DNA of 53,542 bases from Nitrospira sp. (GTDB lineage: Bacteria > Nitrospirota > Nitrospiria > Nitrospirales > Nitrospiraceae), in contig JAHBWU010000019.1 of NCBI GenBank assembly GCA_019636835.1, forward strand, positions 1-53,542. The letters are read 5' to 3'. Each line of letters begins with the position of its first letter. The stretch's first letter is position 1. Below, in pieces: positions 36,452 to 44,780 of the stretch. The notes under the pieces were generated by a model. It ran no database searches, was not told the DNA's origin, and saw only the letters and a list, made by a program, of their open reading frames with translations. A program made the translations under genes and the position numbers.

Positions 36452-37054
36452 TCAGGGCACCATGACGACGTCACCGCGCCGGAGAATGATATTCTGCTCC
36501 AGATCTCTCCCTTTCCGAAGATCTCCATAGCGAAAGGGAATGGCATATTGCTCTCCCCTCACTCGCCGCACGACCTTGATATCGTTTTCCGCGGCAAACG
36601 GAGTCAGTCCACCGGCAAGGCTGAGCGCCTGCAGCACGTCGGTGTAATGGCCGATCAAGTACTCACCCGGCTTATTTACTCGCCCGACGACATAGACCTT
36701 GTAACTGACGACTTTTGTGATCGCCACGGAAACATTGGGATTCGGAATATACTTTGTCAGCCGCTTCACGAGATCGCCTCGAATGTCCTCGACTGTTCGT
36801 TCTTCGGCTTGGATATCGCCGACGAGAGGAAAAGAAAACATCCCGTCCGGACGGACGACGACTTCTCGCGTCAGCTGTTCATCCTTCCACACCGACACCA
36901 TCATGATATCCTCGGCACCGAGACGGTACCCCGGATCGACTTGGGACACCGGCCCGGCAGGCATCGCATCGTCTGCATGAACGGGCGAGCCGGAGATCGC
37001 AGCCGCTGTCATCATCAGCAATAGGCGAGTCGCCGATCGAACAGAACGACACAT
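36452..37054 (-). CDS. Wza-like polysaccharide export protein
   Basis: A 200-residue periplasmic protein with a signal peptide (LLLMMTAAAISGSPVHA). The polysaccharide export (Poly_export) domain is seen as GYRLGAEDIMMVSVWKDEQLTREVVVRPDGMFSFPLVGDIQAEE, described here in two parts: GYRLGAEDIMMVSVWKDEQL and VRPDGMFSFPLVGDI. It is followed by one SLBB domain (YKVYVVGRVNKPGEY, LQALSLAGGLTPFA). It lacks the outer-membrane helix of E. coli Wza and has no lipobox, consistent with the short exosortase-locus subfamily that relies on a separate barrel protein. Confidence 0.92.
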   Translation of the reverse strand: MCRSVRSATRLLLMMTAAAISGSPVHADDAMPAGPVSQVDPGYRLGAEDIMMVSVWKDEQLTREVVVRPDGMFSFPLVGDIQAEERTVEDIRGDLVKRLTKYIPNPNVSVAITKVVSYKVYVVGRVNKPGEYLIGHYTDVLQALSLAGGLTPFAAENDIKVVRRVRGEQYAIPFRYGDLRKGRDLEQNIILRRGDVVMVP

Positions 37055-37061
37055 AAGACGC

Positions 37062-39446
37062 TTACCCCCTTATCTGCGCGAGGGCTTGTTCCGCCTCCCG
37101 CCGTCCTTCAAATGAATCGGAATTCTTAAGCGCTCTGGAAAGATAGGTACGGGCCTCGGCGCGCTTACCGGACTGAAAAAATGCTATTCCAAGATGGTAA
37201 TTCAAGACAGACATGTCCGGTGATTTGGCAACGGCGACTTTCATCAACCGAATCGCCTCTTCCTGTTGCCCCATTTTAAATCGCACCCAACCGAGGGTAT
37301 CGATAAAGAGCGGATGCGGCGCCTCCTTGTCGAAATCTCGACTGAGCGCGAAGGCCCTTTGTAAACTCGATGGATCACCCTTGTGATCCACGAGCAAAAC
37401 GGCCAGATTATTTGCCGCCAGCAAGTTGCGAGGATTCAGCCGCAAGGTCGTCTCATATGCAGCCATGGCGAGATCGATTTGCCTTTGCTCGAAGCGCGCG
37501 GAGGCCAAGAGCATGTACAACTCCTCACTATCGGGGTTCGCCTTGAGTCCCTCTTGGAGAACCTGTACGGCCACATCCGGTTTCTTCGTGGACAATGACG
37601 ATGTGGCCCAGTTGAGCCACGGCGTGATCCACTTGGGATTCAGTCGCGCGGCTTCACGATAGTGAAGCACCGCCGCTTCATACGCTCCGGAGACGGACAA
37701 GACTTCTCCCAGCAGTCCGTGGGCGAATGGATGAGCCGGACGAGCGGCAAGGATTGCCTCCAACCGTGCCTGCGATCGGACCATATGACCTTGAGCCACC
37801 TCAAGCTTCACGAGGGATAGGAGAGGCTCGGGTTCGTTCGGAGCCGAAGCCGTCGCGCGTTCATACGCGTTCATCGCATCATTCAAACGACGTTGCGTCT
37901 CGTACAGTCGCCCTTCCGCCATCAAGGCGACATGACTCTCGGCCGCGACGTGGCGGATCCGCCCCAATGTCTGTTCCGCTCCAGCCCAGTTTTTCATCAC
38001 CAAGTCCAGCGTCATCAGCATGTCCAACGCAGCAATATCGTCGGGACGTTGTTTCAGCAGATCGTCCAGTCGAGCACGCGCCTGCTGATATCGTCCGCTT
38101 TTACTTTCCAATACCGCAAGGGACCGTTTGGCATCGACTTGGTCGGGATACAGAGCCACCGCCCGCTCAAAACTCTCTTTCGCCAGGTTGGTCTCTCCGG
38201 TGAGTTGATAAGCTTGGCCAAGAAGATAATGCACCGCCGCTGATTCCGGCTGATCATGTAAAACCGTGCGAAAGGCTTGCACCGCGTCTTTCCCATTCCG
38301 TCTGACCAACGCCATACGCCCTAAGAGGGTCAGACCATCCGAGGAGCGGGGGTTGTCTTTTAATACTTCCTGCACTTGACGTTCAGCTTCGTTTTGCTTG
38401 CCGCCGTAGAAATCCATCTCCGCCAACTTCACCCTGGCTTCCAACCCAACCGGCTTCTCCTTATATTCTTGAACCAAGCCGGTATAGCGCTCACGCGCTT
38501 TTGCGTCCTGCCCGGTCTTCTTGTAAAGCGCGGCAATCCCGAATTGAAGTTGGCTTGAATACGGTAACTGTTCTGTGGCGTCCAACAATACTCGTTCGGC
38601 GGACGCAACATCCTTCTTGTTCATAAAAAAGTCGGCCAAGGCAAGACGGCGCTGTTCGCTGTTCGGATCGAGCGCCACCGTGTCACGTAGAATTACCTCC
38701 GCTTTATCGTAGGCAGCCTGTCGAACATAGAAGCGAACAAGTCTCAGTCGATGGTCAATTGACTCAGGTTCGACATCAATCATTCGACGCATGACCGTCT
38801 CCGCGCCGCCGACGTCGTGGGCCCGTTGCAGGACCGCATTCAAATTGTTGAGAAGGTCGAGATCTTTCGGATGAGCGTCCAACGCGCGCCGTAATGTGGC
38901 CTCGGCATCGTGATGTCGCCGGCGCTGGTCGTACAACGTGGCAAGGAGAATGGCGACATCCGGCTCCGTCGGAAACTCCTTTACCAGTTCTTCCGCTTTG
39001 ATGATCGCCGAAGGAATGGCTTCTTCCATCACCGCCTGCGACGCAATCTTCAGTGCATTGGCCTGAGGATGTTGTGGCTCCTTCTTCAGAACGGTATCCG
39101 CCGCTTCCACGACATGCTCAGTCAACCTCGCTTCCAGGTAGTATTTGCCCAGGGTAATCAGCGCTGCGGTATGGCCGGGATCCAGCCTGACGGCTTCCTG
39201 ATAGAGCTGGACTGCATTACGCCAATTCTTTTCCTTCTCCTCAACGCGAGCAAACAACACATAGGCATCCGCATCCTTTGGATCAATTTTCAGCACATTT
39301 CTCAGGGCGACGCGCGCCTTCGGATAATTGGCCGCTTCAATGTATTCATTGGCGCGGGCGAAGTACTTTGCCTTTCTCTCCTCGGGACCACCACAAGCCG
39401 TCCATGCGAGTGCCGACAAAAGAATGACTCCAACCCTCACGCGCAT
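37062..39446 (-). CDS. PrsT-type TPR lipoprotein
   Basis: A 794-residue lipoprotein. Starting at the ATG at 39446 gives RVRVGVILLSALAWTAC, a short signal with a lipobox ending in Cys18. A start at 39491 would add 15 residues in front. The rest is a solenoid of roughly 20 tetratricopeptide repeats from about residue 25 to the end, such as ARANEYIEAANYPKARVAL and LLGRMALVRRNGKDAVQAF. The length and architecture match the PEP-CTERM-system TPR lipoprotein (PrsT). In such loci it is thought to scaffold polymer assembly in the periplasm. It is eight bases from the Wza-like gene. Confidence 0.9.
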   Translation of the reverse strand: MRVRVGVILLSALAWTACGGPEERKAKYFARANEYIEAANYPKARVALRNVLKIDPKDADAYVLFARVEEKEKNWRNAVQLYQEAVRLDPGHTAALITLGKYYLEARLTEHVVEAADTVLKKEPQHPQANALKIASQAVMEEAIPSAIIKAEELVKEFPTEPDVAILLATLYDQRRRHHDAEATLRRALDAHPKDLDLLNNLNAVLQRAHDVGGAETVMRRMIDVEPESIDHRLRLVRFYVRQAAYDKAEVILRDTVALDPNSEQRRLALADFFMNKKDVASAERVLLDATEQLPYSSQLQFGIAALYKKTGQDAKARERYTGLVQEYKEKPVGLEARVKLAEMDFYGGKQNEAERQVQEVLKDNPRSSDGLTLLGRMALVRRNGKDAVQAFRTVLHDQPESAAVHYLLGQAYQLTGETNLAKESFERAVALYPDQVDAKRSLAVLESKSGRYQQARARLDDLLKQRPDDIAALDMLMTLDLVMKNWAGAEQTLGRIRHVAAESHVALMAEGRLYETQRRLNDAMNAYERATASAPNEPEPLLSLVKLEVAQGHMVRSQARLEAILAARPAHPFAHGLLGEVLSVSGAYEAAVLHYREAARLNPKWITPWLNWATSSLSTKKPDVAVQVLQEGLKANPDSEELYMLLASARFEQRQIDLAMAAYETTLRLNPRNLLAANNLAVLLVDHKGDPSSLQRAFALSRDFDKEAPHPLFIDTLGWVRFKMGQQEEAIRLMKVAVAKSPDMSVLNYHLGIAFFQSGKRAEARTYLSRALKNSDSFEGRREAEQALAQIRG

Positions 39447-39521
39447 ACCTAAAGTCCACTCACATTTGTCGTGTCGGAATGACGTTGTCATGAGACCTAG
39501 GTTATTACGTAACTCGGTTTG

Positions 39522-41156
39522 CTACAACAAAATCCGAAATCCGAGTCCGAACAAAATCCAGAGCGAAACGAGGCCGAGCTGCAAGACTCGGTTTGCAAAT
39601 GCATGGAGCAGCAACTCAAACGAAAAGAAAAGCACCATCAGTTTGGCCGCGAAGACGCCTAGGTGCGCGATGTCGGCGCTCACTTCGGGAAGCAGCGGGA
39701 AGGTCACAGCCAAGAACACCATCAGGTAGTCGAGCGGTGTGGTCTGAAAGCGATTCTGTTCGTTGAACCGGAGACTCAGTAGGACCATAACGGCGACGAC
39801 GATAAAAAACACATTGTGAGCCATCGCGACAGAGGACATGGATCCATATCGCGACCCCTCACAGACATAGAGCAGAAATGTCGTCCCGACGTAGAGCCCA
39901 CCTCGAACAAAGTACGGCGCGATCCGCCGAGAGAACGAAAGGCCGAGTAACACAATCCCGAATATGATGATCGACAGATATCCGACATCGGTCGGCACAT
40001 TCGACGGGACAAACACCAGCGCAATGAGGAAACATGGAACGATCACAGCCAAAAACTGCATCGGAAGATCCGTCAGCCACGGACCATTCATCAAACGCGT
40101 GACGGCCACATTGGATAGAAAATGACCGCTTTGTGAAGTGAAGTTGGGAAGGAGTCCGCGCCCGGCTGCGATGAACAGAATCAGGACTAATCCTGCAATC
40201 ATCAGGTAGAGCGGCAGGATCAATGTGTCGGACTGCCATCGTAGCAAATACGCCAAGCCCAACATACCTGCCTGGATCATGTAGATGACCGTCACAGCCT
40301 CATAGTGCGTGAATCCGAAACGAAGCAGCTTATGATGGATGTGCGCACGGTCACCCATGAATGGAGAACGGCCTTCCGCCAGCCGTTGTCCCGTCACACC
40401 GAGGGTGTCAAGAAACGGCAACCCTAACAAGAAGAATGCAAGGCTAGGACTGAACGGACCGCGTGACGAATCAGTCAATAAGATAGCCAGCACACCCATA
40501 ATAAACCCCAACAATTGGCTACCACCGTCACCCATAAAAATTCGAGCCGGGTACGTGTTGTAGCGCAAGAACCCCAAGAGTCCACCCAGAAATGGAACCG
40601 TTAACAACAGTACCGTCGAGTCATTGGATAGATAGGCCAAATAGGCGATCCCCGATAGAGTAAGGAACGACAGACCACCGGCCAACCCATCCAGCCCATC
40701 CGTAAGATTGACGGCATTGGACACGCCGACAAGAAACACGACGGTCACGAACATCCCGGCCCATGCCGGCACCTCCACATCAGGCAGAAGAGGAAGAGTG
40801 GTAAACCAGATATCCCCACCCCATACTACGACGAAGGAGGCCAGCAGCTGTCCAACGAGTTTGCTTCGATAGCTGAGATCGACACGGTCGTCCCACACTC
40901 CGAACGCCACGATAATCACGCATCCCAACAGCACAGAAAAGGTCGTCGCATCTCGAGCCCCCCACCAGGCAATCGCAATGCACGCGCCCACGGCAAATGC
41001 AAGTCCACCCACCCGTGGAACCGGGTGCTCATGCACCTTCCGCTCCCCAGGTAAGTCCATCACCTGAAACCGCTCGGCTGCCATCCGCAAGGGAGGAATG
41101 AGCGCCATGCATACCAGTAACGCGGTCATGGAACTGAAAAAAAGCTCATTCATCAT
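39522..41156 (-). CDS. WecA/MraY-family undecaprenyl-phosphate sugar-1-phosphate transferase with extra membrane domain
   Basis: A 544-residue polytopic enzyme that would start polymer synthesis by loading a sugar phosphate on undecaprenyl phosphate. Family blocks are present: HEHPVPRVGGLAF, VWDDRVDLSYRSKL (the DD pair), NAVNLTDGLDGLAGG, IFMGDGGSQLLGF and the His-rich MGDRAHIHHKLL. The MraY-like part ends near residue 350. A further 190 residues with about five to six membrane segments follow (LAVIVPCFLIALVFVP, IIIFGIVLLGLSF, NVFFIVVAVMVLLSL). This tail is not part of WecA and I do not recognise it. It is 31 bases after the exosortase gene. Confidence 0.9.
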   Translation of the reverse strand: MMNELFFSSMTALLVCMALIPPLRMAAERFQVMDLPGERKVHEHPVPRVGGLAFAVGACIAIAWWGARDATTFSVLLGCVIIVAFGVWDDRVDLSYRSKLVGQLLASFVVVWGGDIWFTTLPLLPDVEVPAWAGMFVTVVFLVGVSNAVNLTDGLDGLAGGLSFLTLSGIAYLAYLSNDSTVLLLTVPFLGGLLGFLRYNTYPARIFMGDGGSQLLGFIMGVLAILLTDSSRGPFSPSLAFFLLGLPFLDTLGVTGQRLAEGRSPFMGDRAHIHHKLLRFGFTHYEAVTVIYMIQAGMLGLAYLLRWQSDTLILPLYLMIAGLVLILFIAAGRGLLPNFTSQSGHFLSNVAVTRLMNGPWLTDLPMQFLAVIVPCFLIALVFVPSNVPTDVGYLSIIIFGIVLLGLSFSRRIAPYFVRGGLYVGTTFLLYVCEGSRYGSMSSVAMAHNVFFIVVAVMVLLSLRFNEQNRFQTTPLDYLMVFLAVTFPLLPEVSADIAHLGVFAAKLMVLFFSFELLLHAFANRVLQLGLVSLWILFGLGFRILL

Positions 41157-41187
41157 AACTACACTCCCAGATCAGGCTCTTCGACGA

Positions 41188-42762
41188 TCAATCCGGCACA
41201 AACCGACTCAGTTCTCGTCCCACGGTAGCCGCAAATTGCTGGAGACGTCGATCAACGGCAGCCTCGGATTCACCAGGACCAACGAGCGCAGCCAACCTCA
41301 CCAGTGCGCCGTCCGTCCGTTGTCGAGAAAATGCATCCCATAGCAAGTACACCTTGACCAGGTATTCGTTTGTGAGGTTTCGATCGCGTTGCTTGAACCA
41401 GTACAAGACGATTTGCTTTTGATCTCCCTTCTGAATGACCGCACGATTGGCCCTGAGCGGTTGCATCGCCCCCGCCAAGACCGGCAATTCGGCTTGCGTC
41501 AAGGAGGCGATTTCCCATCCTCCTCCCGGTAGACAGCTTTGAGGCGAATGGGCTGATTGCCCCTTCCGCTGGGATCGATAGTAGGCAGCATAGAAATTCA
41601 CAGGTTGTTCCTTGTCGGATCGGTAGTCGGCCAGCACATAATCGTCGAAGCGCAATGCGTCTATGTATTGTTGCTCTAAAGCAAAGGGTGCGCCTTGCCA
41701 ACCGTCGATTTGCATCGGAAAGTCAACGAACGCCGCGCGCGGAGGGGGCACTTCTCCACGATTCACGATCGCAGTTGAGAACAGACTGAACGGTGCGAGA
41801 ATCACGACACTGCACAAATAGGCGGGGCCGGGAAATACTATGGTGCCGTGTGAAATCTTGAGCCGATCTTCACGGTCGCTATCTACTTCTTGATTTTTCC
41901 AGGTGAATCGTTCAAGAAATGGCTTCCCGGGTATAGATGCCCTAACTCTTCCCAACAAGCTCATTTCTAAGATCAACAGCCCGAGGCTCACCATAAAAAT
42001 CACCCATCCCTCGAAGAGATGGTAGAAGCCCTCTGCCGCTCCCTTCCCGTAGAGTTCCACCAATATCCCGATCATGCCGATGCGAAAGCCGTTGAGCAGG
42101 ATGGAAATCGGAATGGATGACAGCACAAGGACGACCCGTTTCCACATCTTATCCTTGAAAAGATAGGCGCAGAGAAGCGCAAGAGACGTCAGCGGAAACA
42201 GATATCGAATACCACTGCAGGCTTCGACGACTTGGAGTTGCACCGGCCCGAGATCGATGACATTTCCTTCTCTGAAGGCCATCACTCCTACCAGCTGTAA
42301 ACAACCGACACCGAGAGAGGAAGACCACAACTGAAGTTTGCTCGACAGACTCGCATAGAAAAACGTCGGGAGAGGGATGGCGGTGAGCAGGTATCCAAGA
42401 GGAAAAGCAATGACTTTGGCCCCACGAATCCCGAGCAGCGCAATGGCCAACCCGACAAGTACAACCCATAAAGAGATGTGGAGGACAACAAATAGTGTGG
42501 ACAATTCTCCAACCACATAGAGGACAAGTCCCAACGCCATGACCGCAAGGCCCCACCACGACTTCTCCTTCGAGATCTTGCTGAGATGATGCCGGGACTG
42601 CCAGATCAAATACCCGCTGATGAAAGGCACGATGATTCCGTGACTATAGTCCTCAGTACCCAACCATCGGCTAAATAGGTAGGCAAGACTCTCTGCATAC
42701 ATATAGTCCAATAGCGCCACCACCAGGACTGAGGTGAAGATGAGATAGCGATTGCCAGCCAT
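41188..42762 (-). CDS. exosortase fused to EpsI domain (XrtD-like, VPLPA-CTERM-specific)
   Basis: A 524-residue inner-membrane cysteine protease/transpeptidase that processes proteins bearing a C-terminal sorting signal. The N-terminal 270 residues have about eight membrane segments with the catalytic residues Cys182 (VVEACSGIRYLF), Arg227 (LNGFRIGMIG) and His248 (YHLFEGW). After a linker comes an EpsI/DUF3485-type periplasmic domain (VDFPMQIDGWQGAPF, SPQSCLPGGGWEI, VLYWFKQRDRNL). Fusion of the two and the adjacent VPLPA-CTERM substrate fit the exosortase D class rather than XrtA. A TTG at 42801 is an alternative start; neither has a strong RBS. Confidence 0.92.
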   Translation of the reverse strand: MAGNRYLIFTSVLVVALLDYMYAESLAYLFSRWLGTEDYSHGIIVPFISGYLIWQSRHHLSKISKEKSWWGLAVMALGLVLYVVGELSTLFVVLHISLWVVLVGLAIALLGIRGAKVIAFPLGYLLTAIPLPTFFYASLSSKLQLWSSSLGVGCLQLVGVMAFREGNVIDLGPVQLQVVEACSGIRYLFPLTSLALLCAYLFKDKMWKRVVLVLSSIPISILLNGFRIGMIGILVELYGKGAAEGFYHLFEGWVIFMVSLGLLILEMSLLGRVRASIPGKPFLERFTWKNQEVDSDREDRLKISHGTIVFPGPAYLCSVVILAPFSLFSTAIVNRGEVPPPRAAFVDFPMQIDGWQGAPFALEQQYIDALRFDDYVLADYRSDKEQPVNFYAAYYRSQRKGQSAHSPQSCLPGGGWEIASLTQAELPVLAGAMQPLRANRAVIQKGDQKQIVLYWFKQRDRNLTNEYLVKVYLLWDAFSRQRTDGALVRLAALVGPGESEAAVDRRLQQFAATVGRELSRFVPD

Positions 42763-42887
42763 AAGACTGAGTCCGTCACACGATGATGAGGAATGAGTCA
42801 AACGAGCAAAGTCGGTCCGGAAGAGCGGGGTGAAATTTGATTATCTACGGTAACCTGAGACCTGTCGATCGATTTCGAAGAAAGAAC

Positions 42888-42917
42888 GGGCTTGATACCC
42901 CTAGGGGTATCAAGCCC
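42888..42917 (-). terminator. perfect 30-base palindrome, terminator of the VPLPA gene
   Basis: GGGCTTGATACCCC at 42888-42901 is followed by its exact complement, giving a self-complementary 30-mer with no real loop. On the minus strand the next bases are GTTCTTTCTTC, a partial U-run, so it can end transcription 25 bases after the VPLPA gene. It would uncouple that gene from the exosortase gene. Confidence 0.7.
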
Positions 42918-42941
42918 AGGTTCTCAGAAACGAGGTTTTGA

Positions 42942-43646
42942 CTAAGCCTTGGATCCTCGGAGATTTCTCAAGCCTCCCGCTCCCAGACCCACCAAGGAGA
43001 TCAGCCCCGCGCCGAATAGAAGAACCGCCGCCGGCAAGGGTACCGCCGTCAGGCTATTCAGCGACCCTCGGATTGAGACAACGTTCCCGTCAGTATTGTC
43101 GAACAGAAGCCGCCATCTGATCCCAGTGAGTGAACTCAAGCTTGGAGGATTTTGCATATCCGTATTGGCAAATATGCTCCCTTCTCGATCCAGATTCAGA
43201 TCAAACTTGAACGGAGAATAACCGTTGAGCGTAATCGGTTGCATGGTCATCGGATTCAGTTGAGGTGCAACAGCTGTGTCCAGTTTCCATCGATCTCCTG
43301 TGAAGCCATTCCCCAAGTCGATACCCTTGAACACAGTGACTGCATTGGCGCCGATGCCGAAATTAACCGTATAACTTCCCACCTGAAGTGTCAGACCGGA
43401 CACCGCTCCGGGATAGTTTCCGCCTGTCGCATGAGAGTTATCGAAGGTAAACGTTCCCGACAGAGGAGCGCCGACACCCACACCAACCGAACTGGACAGC
43501 AATGGACCGTTAAGGGTGGAGACATCACCCGTGAACGAATAGGTCACCAGAGCTGCTTGCGCTGCACTGATCGGAATCGAGAGGACACACACCGTCGCAG
43601 CCGGCAGAATAAATCCTTTACTAAGCCATCGTTGTATCAACTGCAT
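42942..43646 (-). CDS. VPLPA-CTERM surface protein
   Basis: A 234-residue exported protein. A signal peptide at 1-32 (KGFILPAATVCVLSIPISAAQA) leads to a beta-rich domain with GTFTFDNSHATGG, TLQVGSYTVNFG and IRWRLLFDNTDGN. The C-terminal sorting signal is textbook: VPLPA at 202-206, then AVLLFGAGLISLVGLGAGG as the membrane segment and RNLRGSK as the basic end. The exosortase encoded next to it is expected to cut or transfer the protein at this signal. It is monocistronic, with a sigma-54-like promoter upstream and a palindromic terminator downstream. AAGGAG lies before the ATG. Confidence 0.93.
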   Translation of the reverse strand: MQLIQRWLSKGFILPAATVCVLSIPISAAQAALVTYSFTGDVSTLNGPLLSSSVGVGVGAPLSGTFTFDNSHATGGNYPGAVSGLTLQVGSYTVNFGIGANAVTVFKGIDLGNGFTGDRWKLDTAVAPQLNPMTMQPITLNGYSPFKFDLNLDREGSIFANTDMQNPPSLSSLTGIRWRLLFDNTDGNVVSIRGSLNSLTAVPLPAAVLLFGAGLISLVGLGAGGLRNLRGSKA

Positions 43647-43703
43647 ATCGCCGCTCCTTCCAGAGGTTGGTACATGAGGGACACGTATGAACGGGAATTG
43701 CTC

Positions 43704-43719
43704 AGCAAATCCCAGACCA
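43704..43719 (-). promoter_or_regulatory. sigma-54-type promoter of the VPLPA-CTERM gene
   Basis: On the minus strand the sequence reads TGGTCTGGGATTTGCT. The GG and GC are ten bases apart, as required for RpoN; TGG...TTGCT matches the consensus at both ends, with the CAC part degenerate. It lies about 58 bases upstream of the start codon, giving an untranslated leader of roughly 45 bases. Confidence 0.55.
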
Positions 43720-43916
43720 CCTAGTGAAGCTTGTATGTCACTGAAAATTAAGGAACACGATTGAAACCCACATCGGCAACTGTGTGTATGCTGCTGCAGC
43801 GGTGTTCATTTCTGTAAAGAGAGACAAATAGAAAACACGTGAAGGCCCCTTTACATCGTGCACGACTGCGAAAAAGAGCAGGGTATGGTCAGAACTAGGA
43901 ATCGACACTACCCAGT

Positions 43917-44780
43917 CTAGGCAGCTTTTTTTTCACTAGGGTGGGCAATTTCTTCCTGCTTCGCCAAATCTGTAGATGTCCGTGTGGCATCACCGGAACA
44001 GACATGTCGGCGAATGACTAGCCACACGAATTTTGGTGCGGACACAAAGTTGCGTCGCCACATGCGCCGTGGTTCAAGGATAAATCGATAGGCCCATTCC
44101 AAGCCGATATCGCATATCCACTTGGGAGCCCGTGAGTAAGTTCCAGCGTAAAAATCGAAGACCGCTCCGATAGAACCAATTACCGGCACAGTGAGCTGCC
44201 GACGATTAGCCTCCACCCATTTTTCCTGCTTCGGCGCCGTCATGCCGACCCATAGGACATCCGGCTTAGCATCGTTGATTGCCTTCACCATCCGTTGATT
44301 TTCAAGCTCACTCCAAACTCCAAACGGCGGAGACAAAGTACCGCAGAGTGTCAAAGATGGGAAATCCTTGGCGAAACGCTTGGCAAGCAGATCCAGAACG
44401 TGCTGCGACGATCCAAAAAAGAAGACCCGCCCGCTCCCGTGCTGCTGCAGCGCGTTCAGAACTCCATAGAAGTAGTCAGTTCCCGTGATTCGGGGACCGA
44501 TCTCGACTCCAGTCACACGCGCCATCAATGATGCGCCGACACCGTCGACGACGACAAAATCAGCATAGGTCAGGGCGGAACGAAACTCAGCGTCCTGTTG
44601 TGCTACCACTAATGAATGGGGATTCGCGCAGGCAAACACCCGTTGAGCAATCCTCCGGTCTACGGCATGCATGGACTCCTGAACCATGTCGGCAAACGAC
44701 TTTCGGTCAATGGGAATCCCGAGAAGCGTTCCGGTATCCCGTATTTTTGAATTGTTGCCGGTGAACGCTACAGCATTCAT
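43917..44780 (-). CDS. WecG/TagA/CpsF-family glycosyltransferase
   Basis: A 287-residue GT26 transferase that adds the second sugar (ManNAc or ManNAcA type) to the lipid-linked intermediate. Family blocks are VFACANPHSLVVAQQDAEF, DFVVVDGVGASLMAR, ITGTDYFYGVL, VLWVGMTAPKQEKWVEANR and IGAVFDFYAGTYSRAPKW, then LEWAYRFILEPRRMWRR. Its ATG overlaps the stop of the upstream glycosyltransferase (ATGA at 44777-44780). The 270-base gap after it separates it from the VPLPA gene. Confidence 0.93.
   Translation of the reverse strand: MNAVAFTGNNSKIRDTGTLLGIPIDRKSFADMVQESMHAVDRRIAQRVFACANPHSLVVAQQDAEFRSALTYADFVVVDGVGASLMARVTGVEIGPRITGTDYFYGVLNALQQHGSGRVFFFGSSQHVLDLLAKRFAKDFPSLTLCGTLSPPFGVWSELENQRMVKAINDAKPDVLWVGMTAPKQEKWVEANRRQLTVPVIGSIGAVFDFYAGTYSRAPKWICDIGLEWAYRFILEPRRMWRRNFVSAPKFVWLVIRRHVCSGDATRTSTDLAKQEEIAHPSEKKAA

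Noticed and set aside
42801..42887. RpoN-like site upstream of the exosortase gene
   Set aside because: GG and TTTGCT are present but the GG-GC spacing is nine, not ten bases.
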